From CAZMXP01 sp964570285 (GTDB lineage Bacteria > Planctomycetota > PLA2), in NCBI GenBank assembly GCA_964570285.1, contig CAZMXP010000022.1, positions 7,004 to 71,003 of the forward strand: a stretch of 64,000 bases of DNA, written 5' to 3'. Shown piece after piece: positions 45,479 through 53,850 of this stretch. The notes beneath the pieces are model-generated. The model searched no databases. It saw nothing but the letters and a program-made list of their open reading frames with translations, and was not told the DNA's origin. The translations under genes and the position numbers were made by a program. Numbering within the stretch: position 1 is the stretch's first letter; each line of letters starts with the position of its first letter.

Positions 45479-45804
45479 GGCGAGCCCCCCCACTCCGCTC
45501 CGAGGCGGCTTCGTCGGCCGCCCCGCGCAACGCCTGTATGGATCGAGTCAACCAGCCGCGAACCCGCCCATCCTGGCGGGTCGACGAGTTAACCACCCGC
45601 CTCTCCGACCCCGATGGCAGAGAGCAAGAGAGCACGGTAGCGCGTAACAACTCGGTCTTGAAGCCCGGCGCGGTCAACTCGATGCGAGCCACCCGCCGCC
45701 CCCTCGCGAAACCACGCGCAGGTGGCGATTCCTGCCCGTTCCTGCGCCCCCGCCCACGCGCCCCTGGCGCCGCGCTCATCCCTCCGCTCGCTCGTGCCGG
45801 AGAG
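45479..45804. other. gap with a small remnant of repeat A
   Basis: There is no gene. CAACTCGATGCGAGCCACCC near 45678 matches the end of part A (CTCGATGCGAGCC at 23834), so it is a fragment of another copy placed just before copy 3. Confidence 0.45.
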
Positions 45805-46105
45805 GTGGTTCACCATGACCCCCTCAAATGCGAACAGGCTCGCAGTTCGCATTTGGCCGCGGGTGCTACCACTCAGGCCTCAGATGCGAACATGGATAAC
45901 TCGATGCGAGCAGGGGGCGGCAGGCCGGGTCACGGGGTTCGGTCGCCCGTCCGAGCCACGGCCAGCCGGCTCCCGGACAGCCCGCCTCCGTCCTCGGCGG
46001 ACTGCACCACCACTACACGCGGGCAGCCTGAGGGTCGGCAACTCGCGCTCCGGGATGGTCACGCAGCCTGTCATCATGGGCGGTTTCCATGATTGGAGAA
46101 GGACA
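45805..46105. repeat. A-B repeat copy 3, with a short B
   Basis: It starts GTGGTTCACCATGACCCCCT, has the stem AATGCGAACAGGCTCGCAGT and the linker CCGAGCCACGGCCAGCCGG. B is abbreviated by an internal deletion and ends GATTGGAGAAGGACA at 46105. The stop codon of the next minus-strand gene begins one base later, at 46107. Confidence 0.8.
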
Positions 46106-46106
46106 A

Positions 46107-47009
46107 TCAGTCCACTGCGACCCATCCAGTAGCGGGGAAAGCGATCGCCACTCCTTCTTGGTCCAAGCTCAGCGAGTTGCCGAGTTCCAATATGCCATCG
46201 CCATTGAAGTCAGGAAGCACGAGAAAACGAGTCGCGTAACTCGCCGACCATGCGCGCTCGCTAACCAGGAAGAAGCCATACGCCATGTTCGTATGCGCGC
46301 CGAAACGCACATGCTTCATGGCAACTAGATCAGGCAGGAGCGCTATGTCGGCAAGTTCCGCAAGCTCGCCAGCTAAGGTGAGTGAATGAATGTTGGCCTC
46401 AGGACCTTCCTCCAGTAGCAAGAGCGTCTCCGAGAGTGGGTGATAGGCCAGCGCCTCTACCGCCGCAATGCCCGCGTCGGAGAGATAGATCACCTCCCGA
46501 TCGACGACCGGAGGCGAGAATGTACCCGTGTAGACCCCGGTGACTGGATTCAATGTGACCCCAAAAGCACCAAGCCCGAAAGTCCACTTCTCAACAACAC
46601 AAGACTTCGTTCGTTTGTACCAGCCCGCCACGAAGAGCGTGTTATTGCTATCGCTTGCCTGGCACACCGCAGTCGGCATGAACGACACCGTCTCCGTCTT
46701 GTCAACGGGTGGAGCTTCGACGACCTGACCGCCAATGTCCTTCGACGCACTCCACCGCATTCGCACGGAGAACGGGGAAGACGCGTTCACGAAGGTCACG
46801 ACTACAGATGCATCAACCGATCCCGAAGGCTCCAAGTCCATCACCGCAGCGTGCGTACCGTCAAACGTTGCAACCAGAGCGGGCGGCAGCGACCCATCAG
46901 CCGGCATTGCCGATCGCTGTGCGGCGGCTCCTGCAGCGAAGCTAACCACTGCCGCCATTACAACCAATCGTCGGCCGAACGAGCTGAGATTTCCGGATGG
47001 CGGCGTCAT
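46107..47009 (-). CDS. secreted protein of unknown function (beta-propeller-like)
   Basis: The 300-residue protein has a signal peptide (RRLVVMAAVVSFAAGAAAQ). It is Ala/Val-rich and beta-prone. Segments such as VEALAYHPLSETLLLLEEGP and TRFLVLPDFNGDGILELGNS suggest short propeller blades, the last with an EF-like DxNxDG loop. I know no exact family. It is separated by one base from the stop of the upstream gene (47011), so the two form an operon. It has moderate GC, like the other exported cargo genes. Confidence 0.75.
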   Translation of the reverse strand: MTPPSGNLSSFGRRLVVMAAVVSFAAGAAAQRSAMPADGSLPPALVATFDGTHAAVMDLEPSGSVDASVVVTFVNASSPFSVRMRWSASKDIGGQVVEAPPVDKTETVSFMPTAVCQASDSNNTLFVAGWYKRTKSCVVEKWTFGLGAFGVTLNPVTGVYTGTFSPPVVDREVIYLSDAGIAAVEALAYHPLSETLLLLEEGPEANIHSLTLAGELAELADIALLPDLVAMKHVRFGAHTNMAYGFFLVSERAWSASYATRFLVLPDFNGDGILELGNSLSLDQEGVAIAFPATGWVAVD

Positions 47010-47010
47010 G

Positions 47011-47952
47011 TCAGTCCTCCTCGTTCTCGCTGTCGCAAGGGTCGTAGTCAGGATGATGGGTGTAGTTGCAATCACAAGTAAAGCTCTCGGCCGGAGCAGG
47101 CGGAGGAGGCTGGAAACTCCCACCCTTGGGCTGCGGCGGCGTCCCAGGAGGGTCAGGCCAGGGACCGCCATACTGCACGGGCGGACTACCCCCAGGGTTG
47201 AGTGGCGGCATCGGATAGCCGGGCGGCCCGCCCCCAGTCGGGAGTCCGCAGGCGCCGTGCGACCCGCTGCACGCATTCCACGCGGCGACACCCGCACCCC
47301 ACTCACGAGCTGCCATGGACATCCGTACACCTGCCTGATCCTCCAGTTTCTTTCGTTCCGCACTACCCTCTGGAAGTTCACAAGCTTTCTTGCACAGACA
47401 GAGCGCCGTCGCGAAATTAGCCCGAGACTCCTCGAGCTGGTTTTTGCCCTGTCCCGACGGATCGTTGTCCCTCATGCACTGATCCAGCGCCACGATGCAC
47501 TGAATACAGTCGCTTGGGTTGGGTTGACCAGCGCACTGGCCAATATACCATTCCCAAGCCCACACATGATGAAGCTCATGCAACAGCAGAGCGCCGAGCG
47601 AGACGCAATCCTGGGCGCTCGGATTGCTGGGAAACGTGGCCTTCTTGATCGCCACGTACTTGACTACGCCGCCACCGGTCTTCGTTACGCTACCGCCGTA
47701 GGCATCGGCATTAGGAGCCGTCTTGTTCGTCGGATCGATCTCATACACATTGGCCCCACTCAACTTGCCTCCGGAGAAGTTGAGGCCCCCAACGTGGTTT
47801 GCCGTGCCACACGCGGCATACGCGTCAACGAGCCCCTTGATGTCATCGCTGGCAGGCATCATCCACGGGTACATGCTCGTGACATCGTCCGCCCGAGCAC
47901 TAACGGGAAACGCCAGCACGACCAACAGTGCGACGATGGCAGACGCTCTCAT
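47011..47952 (-). CDS. secreted Cys-rich protein with an HExxH metallopeptidase-like motif
   Basis: The ATG at 47950-47952 has an AAGGA site 9 bases away and gives MRASAIVALLVVLAFPVSAR, a signal peptide. In the 313-residue product LLLHELHHVWAWE near residue 110 is an HExxH zinc signature. It is followed by cysteines in pairs (CIQCIVALDQC, CLCKKAC) and a Pro/Gly-rich tail ending CDCNYTHHPDYDPCDSENEE. An exported zinc peptidase or a matrix protein are both possible. The third zinc ligand cannot be assigned with confidence. Confidence 0.75.
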   Translation of the reverse strand: MRASAIVALLVVLAFPVSARADDVTSMYPWMMPASDDIKGLVDAYAACGTANHVGGLNFSGGKLSGANVYEIDPTNKTAPNADAYGGSVTKTGGGVVKYVAIKKATFPSNPSAQDCVSLGALLLHELHHVWAWEWYIGQCAGQPNPSDCIQCIVALDQCMRDNDPSGQGKNQLEESRANFATALCLCKKACELPEGSAERKKLEDQAGVRMSMAAREWGAGVAAWNACSGSHGACGLPTGGGPPGYPMPPLNPGGSPPVQYGGPWPDPPGTPPQPKGGSFQPPPPAPAESFTCDCNYTHHPDYDPCDSENEED

Positions 47953-48142
47953 TCGAGAATGATCCTTCATCTTGCGAGAATGTGGCCTAGACATGTGACA
48001 TGATCTGATCATCGGCAGTCCCCTTGGAACGGCCCCAGCGTAGCGCCCCCTTGCCGATTCGTCGAGCCCTCCACTCCTCAATCCCTGGAGGCCCGGCGCA
48101 GTCGAATCTCGCATCCGGCAACTGCGGCGCGGCTCGGTCCCC

Positions 48143-48170
48143 ATGTCCGATAATTTCTCGCACTTGGGGT
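48143..48170. repeat. 28-bp site shared with 34571-34598 (right copy)
   Basis: The site begins ATGTCCGATAATT and ends CGCACTTGGGGT, with 26 of 28 positions equal to the left copy. The 47953-48142 stretch before it holds no gene. It lies upstream of the ParB-like gene of the larger element. Confidence 0.6.
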
Positions 48171-48450
48171 CACCCTGTCCCCAACCTGTCCCCGGAGCGC
48201 CACCTTCGACGGGTCCGGGCGCGTGGTGACACAAGGCGCAGGAGGCCCGACTTCCCGCACAGTTGGCCGATCCTCGACGGTTCGACCTGACGATCCGTCC
48301 GCCGACCCGAAGCAGCCGGGGACATTCCGCGCCGCGCCCCGTAGCTGCGTCCTCGGCCGACCGTGGCCTCGCGGGGGCGGTTTCGACGCGATCCGGGCTG
48401 GGCAGTTCACCAGCGAGCACGCTGTCCCCAACTGTCCCCGCTGTCCCCCT
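48171..48450. repeat. cluster of TGTCCCC motifs (iteron-like)
   Basis: CTGTCCCCAACCTGTCCCCG occurs at 48174-48195, and GCTGTCCCCAACTGTCCCCG then CTGTCCCCC at 48420-48450. Single related GGGGACA sites lie between. It occupies the same position as the AAGTTCC array at 34604 but uses another motif. No gene is supported between 48004 and 48626. Confidence 0.5.
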
Positions 48451-48626
48451 TGGACGGCGTATGTGATGGGATTGATGTCCCCGCCGCGCTACGATTGTGT
48501 CCACGTCACCCCCGCTCGGTGATTCGAGAGGCCCCCCGCCAGTCGCGGGCGGCCGATGCCGGTTCCAAGCTACGCACCGGGCGACTTCCCGCCGGGCCCA
48601 TGGGCTCCGGCTGAGCTTGGAGCCGC

Positions 48627-49835
48627 ATGCCCCCCGCCACCCCGCTCGCGATCCGTCGAGTTCCGCTCTCCGCCCTGCACCCTGACCCGAGCAACGCCCG
48701 GGCCCACAACGCCGCCAATCTCGACGCCATCAAGGCGAGCCTGACCCGGTTCGGCCAGGCCGAGCCGCTGGTGGTGCAGGCCGGCAGCCTTCGGCTGATT
48801 GCGGGGCATGGAAGGTTGTCCGCGATGCAGGCGCTGGGCTGGACGGAGGCCGACATCGTCGAGGGGCGAGCGGTACTTGGGTCGCTTTCGCAGATGGCGC
48901 CGACCCCGCCATTGGGCGTGGTGAGCGTCTCGACACTCGCACAGTTTTTCTGTGATCTATATGCGTGGCTCCAATTGGCGGAGAGTATCGGCACCCGCAT
49001 CAACGTCCTGCTCTTCGCGATCGGATGCAGCGCCAGCCGGGATGAACCCATTGCGGCATTTGTCTCCACCATCGCCGAGCAGACACGATTCTTTGTGCCG
49101 ACTCACGTTCCCTGTGTTGTGTTGTTCGGACGACCGAAGTTCACTCTCCGGCATGACACTCCCGAGGGTTGGGTGGCATCGCTCGTCGATGCTCCACTTC
49201 ACTACAGTTCGTCTTGGAGCGCTCGTGTTGCGGGCCTATCCCGGCATGGCTACCGACCACTAGGCGACCGCAACTTCGACTACCTCGAGGCAGTGGCGTC
49301 CGGCGATGTCACCTTGGACGCATTGAGACGAGCTGCCAACGGATGGACCGACGAGGTGGCGTCGGCAATTCAACAGGAGGTCTCACGCGCAGCTATCGCC
49401 ATCGGTTCAGCTGCAATTGCGCAACTCGCGCAGTTCGCTGTGACCGATTCCACGGGTACCGCGACGGCTTCATCGCACGTAGAAGTTCGGATTCATGGCG
49501 AGGCCGGGCACCCACCCAGGCGCGTCGTTCTCGTGATTCGAATGGGGAACTACCACGTCCGCTCGCTTGAGGTTCGAGCACGAAGCTTGGCGCGCCTGCT
49601 GGCGCTCGTTGTTGAGTCGAATGGGAAAGATCTGACGTGGGATGATGTGCGCCGCCGATGGATGGAACAGGACCGCAAGTGGAAGGGACCAGTCCTGTCA
49701 GTCGATACGCTGCGAGACTACGGGCGCCGTGTTCGGCGGCGACTAACAGATAGCGGCTTCGGGGAATACTGGATGTACAGCCCCGATTCGGTCGGCTGGG
49801 CCGGCGCCGTTGACGTAGTTCGAGTGGCGGACTGA
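48627..49835 (+). CDS. ParB-like N-terminal domain joined to an unrelated C-terminal region
   Basis: Residues 1-79 (LAIRRVPLSALHPDPSNARA, LRLIAGHGRLSAMQALGW) are the same ParB/Srx domain as at 35018. At about base 48864 the sequence departs and runs in frame for another 320 residues. That part has alpha/beta character and ends in a segment resembling an OmpR-type winged helix (DTLRDYGRRVRRRLTDSGFG). The methylase domain is absent. It is therefore either a naturally swapped module or a broken gene joined to another. Confidence 0.6.
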   Translation: MPPATPLAIRRVPLSALHPDPSNARAHNAANLDAIKASLTRFGQAEPLVVQAGSLRLIAGHGRLSAMQALGWTEADIVEGRAVLGSLSQMAPTPPLGVVSVSTLAQFFCDLYAWLQLAESIGTRINVLLFAIGCSASRDEPIAAFVSTIAEQTRFFVPTHVPCVVLFGRPKFTLRHDTPEGWVASLVDAPLHYSSSWSARVAGLSRHGYRPLGDRNFDYLEAVASGDVTLDALRRAANGWTDEVASAIQQEVSRAAIAIGSAAIAQLAQFAVTDSTGTATASSHVEVRIHGEAGHPPRRVVLVIRMGNYHVRSLEVRARSLARLLALVVESNGKDLTWDDVRRRWMEQDRKWKGPVLSVDTLRDYGRRVRRRLTDSGFGEYWMYSPDSVGWAGAVDVVRVAD

Positions 49836-49935
49836 TGGTCCTCCGAGGCGATCGGACTGTCGAAAACCTGTCGAGCAGGGGGGTGGGTACTCAACCGACG
49901 GTGCTCGTCGGCGGCACCCATGAGAGGTCCTTCCC

Positions 49936-50169
49936 ATGCCCCTGCCTGCCTCTACCGGGGAGGTCGCCCAGCTTCTGGGCGTGACCGAACCCCGTCTCAA
50001 TGACCTGCTCCGGCGTGGCCACATTTGGCCCGCACCCCCCATCGCCGCCGGCCGCCGCCAGTGGCACCGGCAGCACATCCGAAAGGCCGCCGAGCACCTC
50101 GGCCTGCTGAACGACGACATCCTCGACCGGATGGGCGAAGCCCGACGGGAGGTGCCCCGTGACGCTTGA
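49936..50169 (+). CDS. small MerR/excisionase-like helix-turn-helix protein
   Basis: The 77-residue protein begins with a winged-helix-like region (TGEVAQLLGVTEPRLNDLLR, GRRQWHRQHIRKAAEHLG), the pattern of MerR-like excisionases and plasmid or phage regulators. A GAGAGG site lies 8 bases before the ATG. The start of the primase gene overlaps its end by 11 bases. A role as excisionase or copy-number regulator of the element is inferred. Confidence 0.7.
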   Translation: MPLPASTGEVAQLLGVTEPRLNDLLRRGHIWPAPPIAAGRRQWHRQHIRKAAEHLGLLNDDILDRMGEARREVPRDA

Positions 50170-52828
50170 TGACATCCGGCGATTCATCCCGGCAGAACTC
50201 ATGGAGCTTGAGCAATGGGTCGCGTGGCGGGCCGAGCCGGGGGACGAAGAGGGGGACAAGCCGCGCAAGATTCCGATCAATCCCAGAACGGGCAATCGGG
50301 CCGCTTCGACCAAGGGGGGCACGTGGGGACGAATCGATTCCGCCCTCCAACGCGCGGCGGCTGACGGACTGGCGGGGATCGGGTTCGTGTTCACCGTCGA
50401 TGACCCCTACGTGGGCATCGACCTGGACAAGTGCCGGGAGCCCAAGACTGGCGAGATCGCGCCTTGGGCGCAGGCGATCGTGGAGCAGCTCGACAGCTAC
50501 ACCGAGGTCTCCCCCAGCGGCACCGGCATTCACGTGATTGTTCGCGGCACGCTGCCTGCCGGCCGGCGCCGGAAGGGCCACGTCGAAATGTACGACCGGG
50601 GCCGGTACTTCACGGTTACTGGCGACCGCATGCCTGGCACCCGCGCGACCATCGAGGAGCGTCAGGAACAGATCGACGCTCTGCATGCCCGTGTGTTCGA
50701 GACCGATCACTCCCAGCCGACTGAGCCGACCGGACACTTCGAGCCAGCCTCGGCCCCACCATCATCCGGCACTCCTTCCACCAACGATGATGAGGTAATC
50801 GAGAAGGCCCTCGCCGCCAAGAATGGCACGCGTTTTCAGCGTCTATGGGAAGGCGACCACAGCGCCTACGTCTCGCAGAGCGAGGCCGACCTCGCGCTGT
50901 GCGGACTGCTTGCGTTCTGGACGCGGGGCGATACTGATCAGATCGATCGGCTGTTCCGCCGATCCGGCCTCATGCGCGACAAGTGGGACAAGCTGCGGGG
51001 CGGCACGACCTACGGTGCCAATACGATCGAGAAAGCCCTCGCGGGCAAGGCGGAGTTCTACTCGCCTCCGGCATCGCCCAGCGAGCGCGATGGTGGCTCG
51101 GGCGGTCGCGAATCTGCCGATGACAACCAAGCAACCCTGCTGATTCGCATAGTGATCAAGAGTGGTGCCGAGCTCTATCACGACGCAAGAGGCGAGTCCT
51201 TCGCGACCATTCGTGTCAATCAGCACCACGAGACACACCGCATCGGCTCGCGCACCTTCCAACGCTGGGTCAGTCGCCTGGCCTACCGGCACCTCAAGAA
51301 GGCCGTCGGGAGCAGCGTGTTGGCCGACGCCATCATGTGCCTCGAGGGGCGCGCACTGTTCGACGGGCCGGAGCAAGCTGTTCATGTTCGCCTCGCGGGG
51401 CACGACCGCACCATCTACCTAGACCTGGGTAGGCCGGAGTGGGACGCCGTAGCGATCGCTCAGACAGGTTGGTCGATCTGTTCCAATCCACCGGTGCGTT
51501 TCCGCCGCCCGGCTGGGTTCGGTGCGCTCGCCATGCCCGTTCGCGGAGGTGACATCTCGCGCCTCCGCGCCTTCGTCAATGTCAGCGACAGCGACTGGCC
51601 GCTCATCCTCGGTTGGCTCGTGGCCGCCCTTCGGCCACGCGGTCCTTACCCCATCCTCGGACTAACGGGGGAGCACGGATCGGCCAAGAGCACAACTGGG
51701 CGCAGTGTGCGCCGCCTCGTCGACCCCAACGCTGCGCCGCTTCGCGCCCAGCCGCGCGACACACGCGACATCATGATCGCAGCGAGCAACAGTTGGGTAC
51801 TTGGCTTCGACAACCTCTCCTCGTTGCCGCCCGGTCTGTCTGACGCGCTGTGCATGATCTCGACGGGCGGTGGCTTCGCCACACGCACGCTATTCACCGA
51901 CGACGACGAGACGTTGTTCGACGTACAGCGTCCAATGCTCACGACGAGCATTGAAGACATCCTCGGCAGAGCCGATCTGCTGGATCGGACACTCCTCTGC
52001 CAGTTGCCGGGAATCGAGGACAAGGACCGACGCGATGAAGCCGAGCTGTTGCAGAGGTTTGCTGACGAGTGGCCCGGGATGCTCGGCGCGCTACTCGACG
52101 CCGTGGTCACCGGCCTTCGCAACTTCAACGGGGTGAAACTCGATCGCCTGCCACGCATGGCGGACTTTGCGAAGTGGGTGACGGCTTGTGAGCCCGGCCT
52201 TGGGTTGACGCCTGGCACGTTCATGAAAGCATACGCCGGCAACCGGGAGGCCGCCGTCGAGGTTGCGCTCGAGTCTGACTTGGTCGCGCAGGCGGTGACT
52301 GCGCTCATCAATGACGAACCCGATGAGATCGTGACCACTGCGATGGGACTGCTCCACCGGTTGAACGGTCGGCGCGGCGACGGGAAGCCGCCCAAGGGTT
52401 GGCCGGGGACACCCAAGGGGCTGGGCACGGCCCTCCGCCGACTTGCTCCAAACTTGCGCGCCGCGGGGTACGAAGTGTCGTTCTGGCGGGAGCCGAAGAC
52501 CCGCAGGCGGTTGATACGCGTGGCCTTGGCCAAGAGCGGTCCGGATCCCTGCGGTCCCACGGGTCCCAACGTCCCCCCATGCCCGCGGGACGGATCCGGT
52601 GATCGGGGGTTGGTGAGCGAGCGCGACATGCCCCCCTCTGACCCCAACGTTCCGCCAGGTTCACCAAGGGGACCGGTAGGGACTGTGGGGACGCATCCGC
52701 CGGAACCCTCCCTGCCGGCGGCAGATGGCAACGAGCTGTTGCCCGGAGACCTCTTCGCCCGGAGGCCGCCCGGAGAGGCGTTCGACGACGACGACGGCCC
52801 GGGCTGCTCGGCCGCGGGCGGTGCGTGA
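50159..52828 (+). CDS. PrimPol/phage-type primase-helicase
   Basis: The 889-residue protein (GTG start) has an N-terminal PrimPol-like domain. VGIDLDKC at residues 85-92 carries the D-x-D catalytic motif, and TEVSPSGTGIHVIVRGTLPA is the typical Ser/His loop. A helical middle domain follows (DLALCGLLAFWTRGDTDQID), then a P-loop ATPase with LTGEHGSAKSTTGRSVRRL near residue 501 and sensor-like WVLGFDNLSSLP. It closely resembles the combined primase-helicases of satellite phages and mobile elements such as NrS-1 polymerase relatives. The C-terminal 70 residues are Pro/Gly-rich low complexity. It would replicate the element. Confidence 0.85.
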   Translation: MTLDDIRRFIPAELMELEQWVAWRAEPGDEEGDKPRKIPINPRTGNRAASTKGGTWGRIDSALQRAAADGLAGIGFVFTVDDPYVGIDLDKCREPKTGEIAPWAQAIVEQLDSYTEVSPSGTGIHVIVRGTLPAGRRRKGHVEMYDRGRYFTVTGDRMPGTRATIEERQEQIDALHARVFETDHSQPTEPTGHFEPASAPPSSGTPSTNDDEVIEKALAAKNGTRFQRLWEGDHSAYVSQSEADLALCGLLAFWTRGDTDQIDRLFRRSGLMRDKWDKLRGGTTYGANTIEKALAGKAEFYSPPASPSERDGGSGGRESADDNQATLLIRIVIKSGAELYHDARGESFATIRVNQHHETHRIGSRTFQRWVSRLAYRHLKKAVGSSVLADAIMCLEGRALFDGPEQAVHVRLAGHDRTIYLDLGRPEWDAVAIAQTGWSICSNPPVRFRRPAGFGALAMPVRGGDISRLRAFVNVSDSDWPLILGWLVAALRPRGPYPILGLTGEHGSAKSTTGRSVRRLVDPNAAPLRAQPRDTRDIMIAASNSWVLGFDNLSSLPPGLSDALCMISTGGGFATRTLFTDDDETLFDVQRPMLTTSIEDILGRADLLDRTLLCQLPGIEDKDRRDEAELLQRFADEWPGMLGALLDAVVTGLRNFNGVKLDRLPRMADFAKWVTACEPGLGLTPGTFMKAYAGNREAAVEVALESDLVAQAVTALINDEPDEIVTTAMGLLHRLNGRRGDGKPPKGWPGTPKGLGTALRRLAPNLRAAGYEVSFWREPKTRRRLIRVALAKSGPDPCGPTGPNVPPCPRDGSGDRGLVSERDMPPSDPNVPPGSPRGPVGTVGTHPPEPSLPAADGNELLPGDLFARRPPGEAFDDDDGPGCSAAGGA

Positions 52829-53103
52829 TGCAGTTCGGGCAGGTCCGGTTCACGCCCGCTCCGGCCGAGGCGCAGCACGATGGGCTGCTGGGTTGGGTGG
52901 CGTTCGCTGCCGGTGACGCGGTGCGTGTGGACGGCGTGGCGCTCAGGCGATCTCGACGCGGGCACTATGACCTCATCTACCCGTGCCGGGAGGATCGCGC
53001 CGGCCGACCGCACCCGATTGCATGGCCGGTCGGGCACCGCGCCCGGATGGCGATCCTCTCGGCAGCGCTCGCCGCCGCGCGGAATCAAGGAGTGTTGTCG
53101 TGA
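52828..53103 (+). CDS. small SpoVG-like or transcription-associated protein
   Basis: The ATG at 52828 shares one base with the primase stop (TGATG). The 91 residues (GLLGWVAFAAGDAVRVDGVA, LRRSRRGHYDLIYPCRED) have the strand order of SpoVG-like proteins, which are frequent beside phage replication genes. The match is weak. It lies in the overlapping gene chain of the element. Confidence 0.5.
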   Translation: MQFGQVRFTPAPAEAQHDGLLGWVAFAAGDAVRVDGVALRRSRRGHYDLIYPCREDRAGRPHPIAWPVGHRARMAILSAALAAARNQGVLS

Positions 53104-53393
53104 GGCGCGCGGAATCTGTCGCGGTGTGTGCGCCTGTGGGCGGCCCGGCGGGCCGGCGCGCACCACTGGCCCCCATGTCCCCGGACGCGACGTGGGCCAA
53201 CGTGCGCGACCACGGCGCATTCGGCGCGACGTTGGCGGAACTGGCCGCCCTGCTGGCCCGCGCCTACCTCCGCTCTCAACGAACTAGCCGGGATTGCCTT
53301 GCGCTCTCGCGGGCAGCTGAGCCCTCGTGTGGCTCGCCGGGCAATTCGACGCAGATCGCGTCGCGGGCCCGGGACGGAGGCGAGAGCCGATGA
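53100..53393 (+). CDS. hypothetical small protein of the element
   Basis: The GTG at 53100 overlaps the previous stop by four bases (GTGA), and the product is 97 residues. The central part is helical (GATLAELAALLARAYLRSQR), the rest Arg/Ser-rich. No family is recognised. The reading frame is supported mainly by the overlap pattern at both ends, and an alternative frame here is also protein-like (LNELAGIALRSRGQLSPR). Confidence 0.4.
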   Translation: MRRAESVAVCAPVGGPAGRRAPLAPMSPDATWANVRDHGAFGATLAELAALLARAYLRSQRTSRDCLALSRAAEPSCGSPGNSTQIASRARDGGESR

Positions 53394-53608
53394 CGAAGTT
53401 CTGGTGCTCTGCGAGCGGCCGAGTCGCGTGCAACAAGCACGTGCCGAGGCCTGGCTCGACCGCGTTCTGGGCGCGGCGATGGGTCCCGATGTCCGACGAC
53501 AACCTCGCGGGCTACGTGAGGTCGCGCGGGAAAGAGCCCGAGTGCGAAGTCTGCGCGGCATGGCGACTGCTGGCCGAGAGCACCGACGGCGCGGGAGGTG
53601 AGGCATGA
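53390..53608 (+). CDS. small putative zinc-binding protein, paralogue 1
   Basis: The ATG at 53390 overlaps the previous stop (ATGA). The 72 residues contain VACNKHVPRPGSTAFWARRW and, at the end, ECEVCAAW. The C-x3-H...C-x2-C pattern suggests one zinc site. It is clearly paralogous to the next gene. Function unknown. Confidence 0.6.
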   Translation: MTKFWCSASGRVACNKHVPRPGSTAFWARRWVPMSDDNLAGYVRSRGKEPECEVCAAWRLLAESTDGAGGEA

Positions 53609-53850
53609 CCAGCGCTCCTCTGTGGTGGACTTCGGGCGGCCGGATCGCGTGCCGCGTCCACGTCCCGCGCCCGCCGAGCGAGGCGTTCTGGTCGCTGCGG
53701 TGGACGCCGATCAGCGACGCCGAGCGCGCGGGTTTCCGCGAGGCGCGCGGCGAGGACCCGACCTGCGACGGTTGCGTGCTGGCCGACCAGATCGACGCGG
53801 CCGACCACGAGTTGTGGGACGGCACGATCGAGATCGGCGGTGTCGGATGA
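53605..53850 (+). CDS. small putative zinc-binding protein, paralogue 2
   Basis: The 81-residue protein has IACRVHVPRPPSEAFWSLRW and TCDGCVLADQ, the same pattern as the preceding gene with about 45 percent identity in the core (HVPRP, W, ISD, GF/GY, C-x2-C). It starts with ATGA overlapping the previous stop. Tandem duplication is likely. It could be an anti-restriction or RNA-binding accessory of the element, but this cannot be shown. Confidence 0.6.
   Translation: MTSAPLWWTSGGRIACRVHVPRPPSEAFWSLRWTPISDAERAGFREARGEDPTCDGCVLADQIDAADHELWDGTIEIGGVG

Noticed and set aside
18075..46105. A-B repeats as integron attC sites or a CRISPR array
   Set aside because: There is no integron integrase nearby, no attC core sites, and the copies are far apart and too long. 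No regularly spaced direct repeats of CRISPR type exist in the window.
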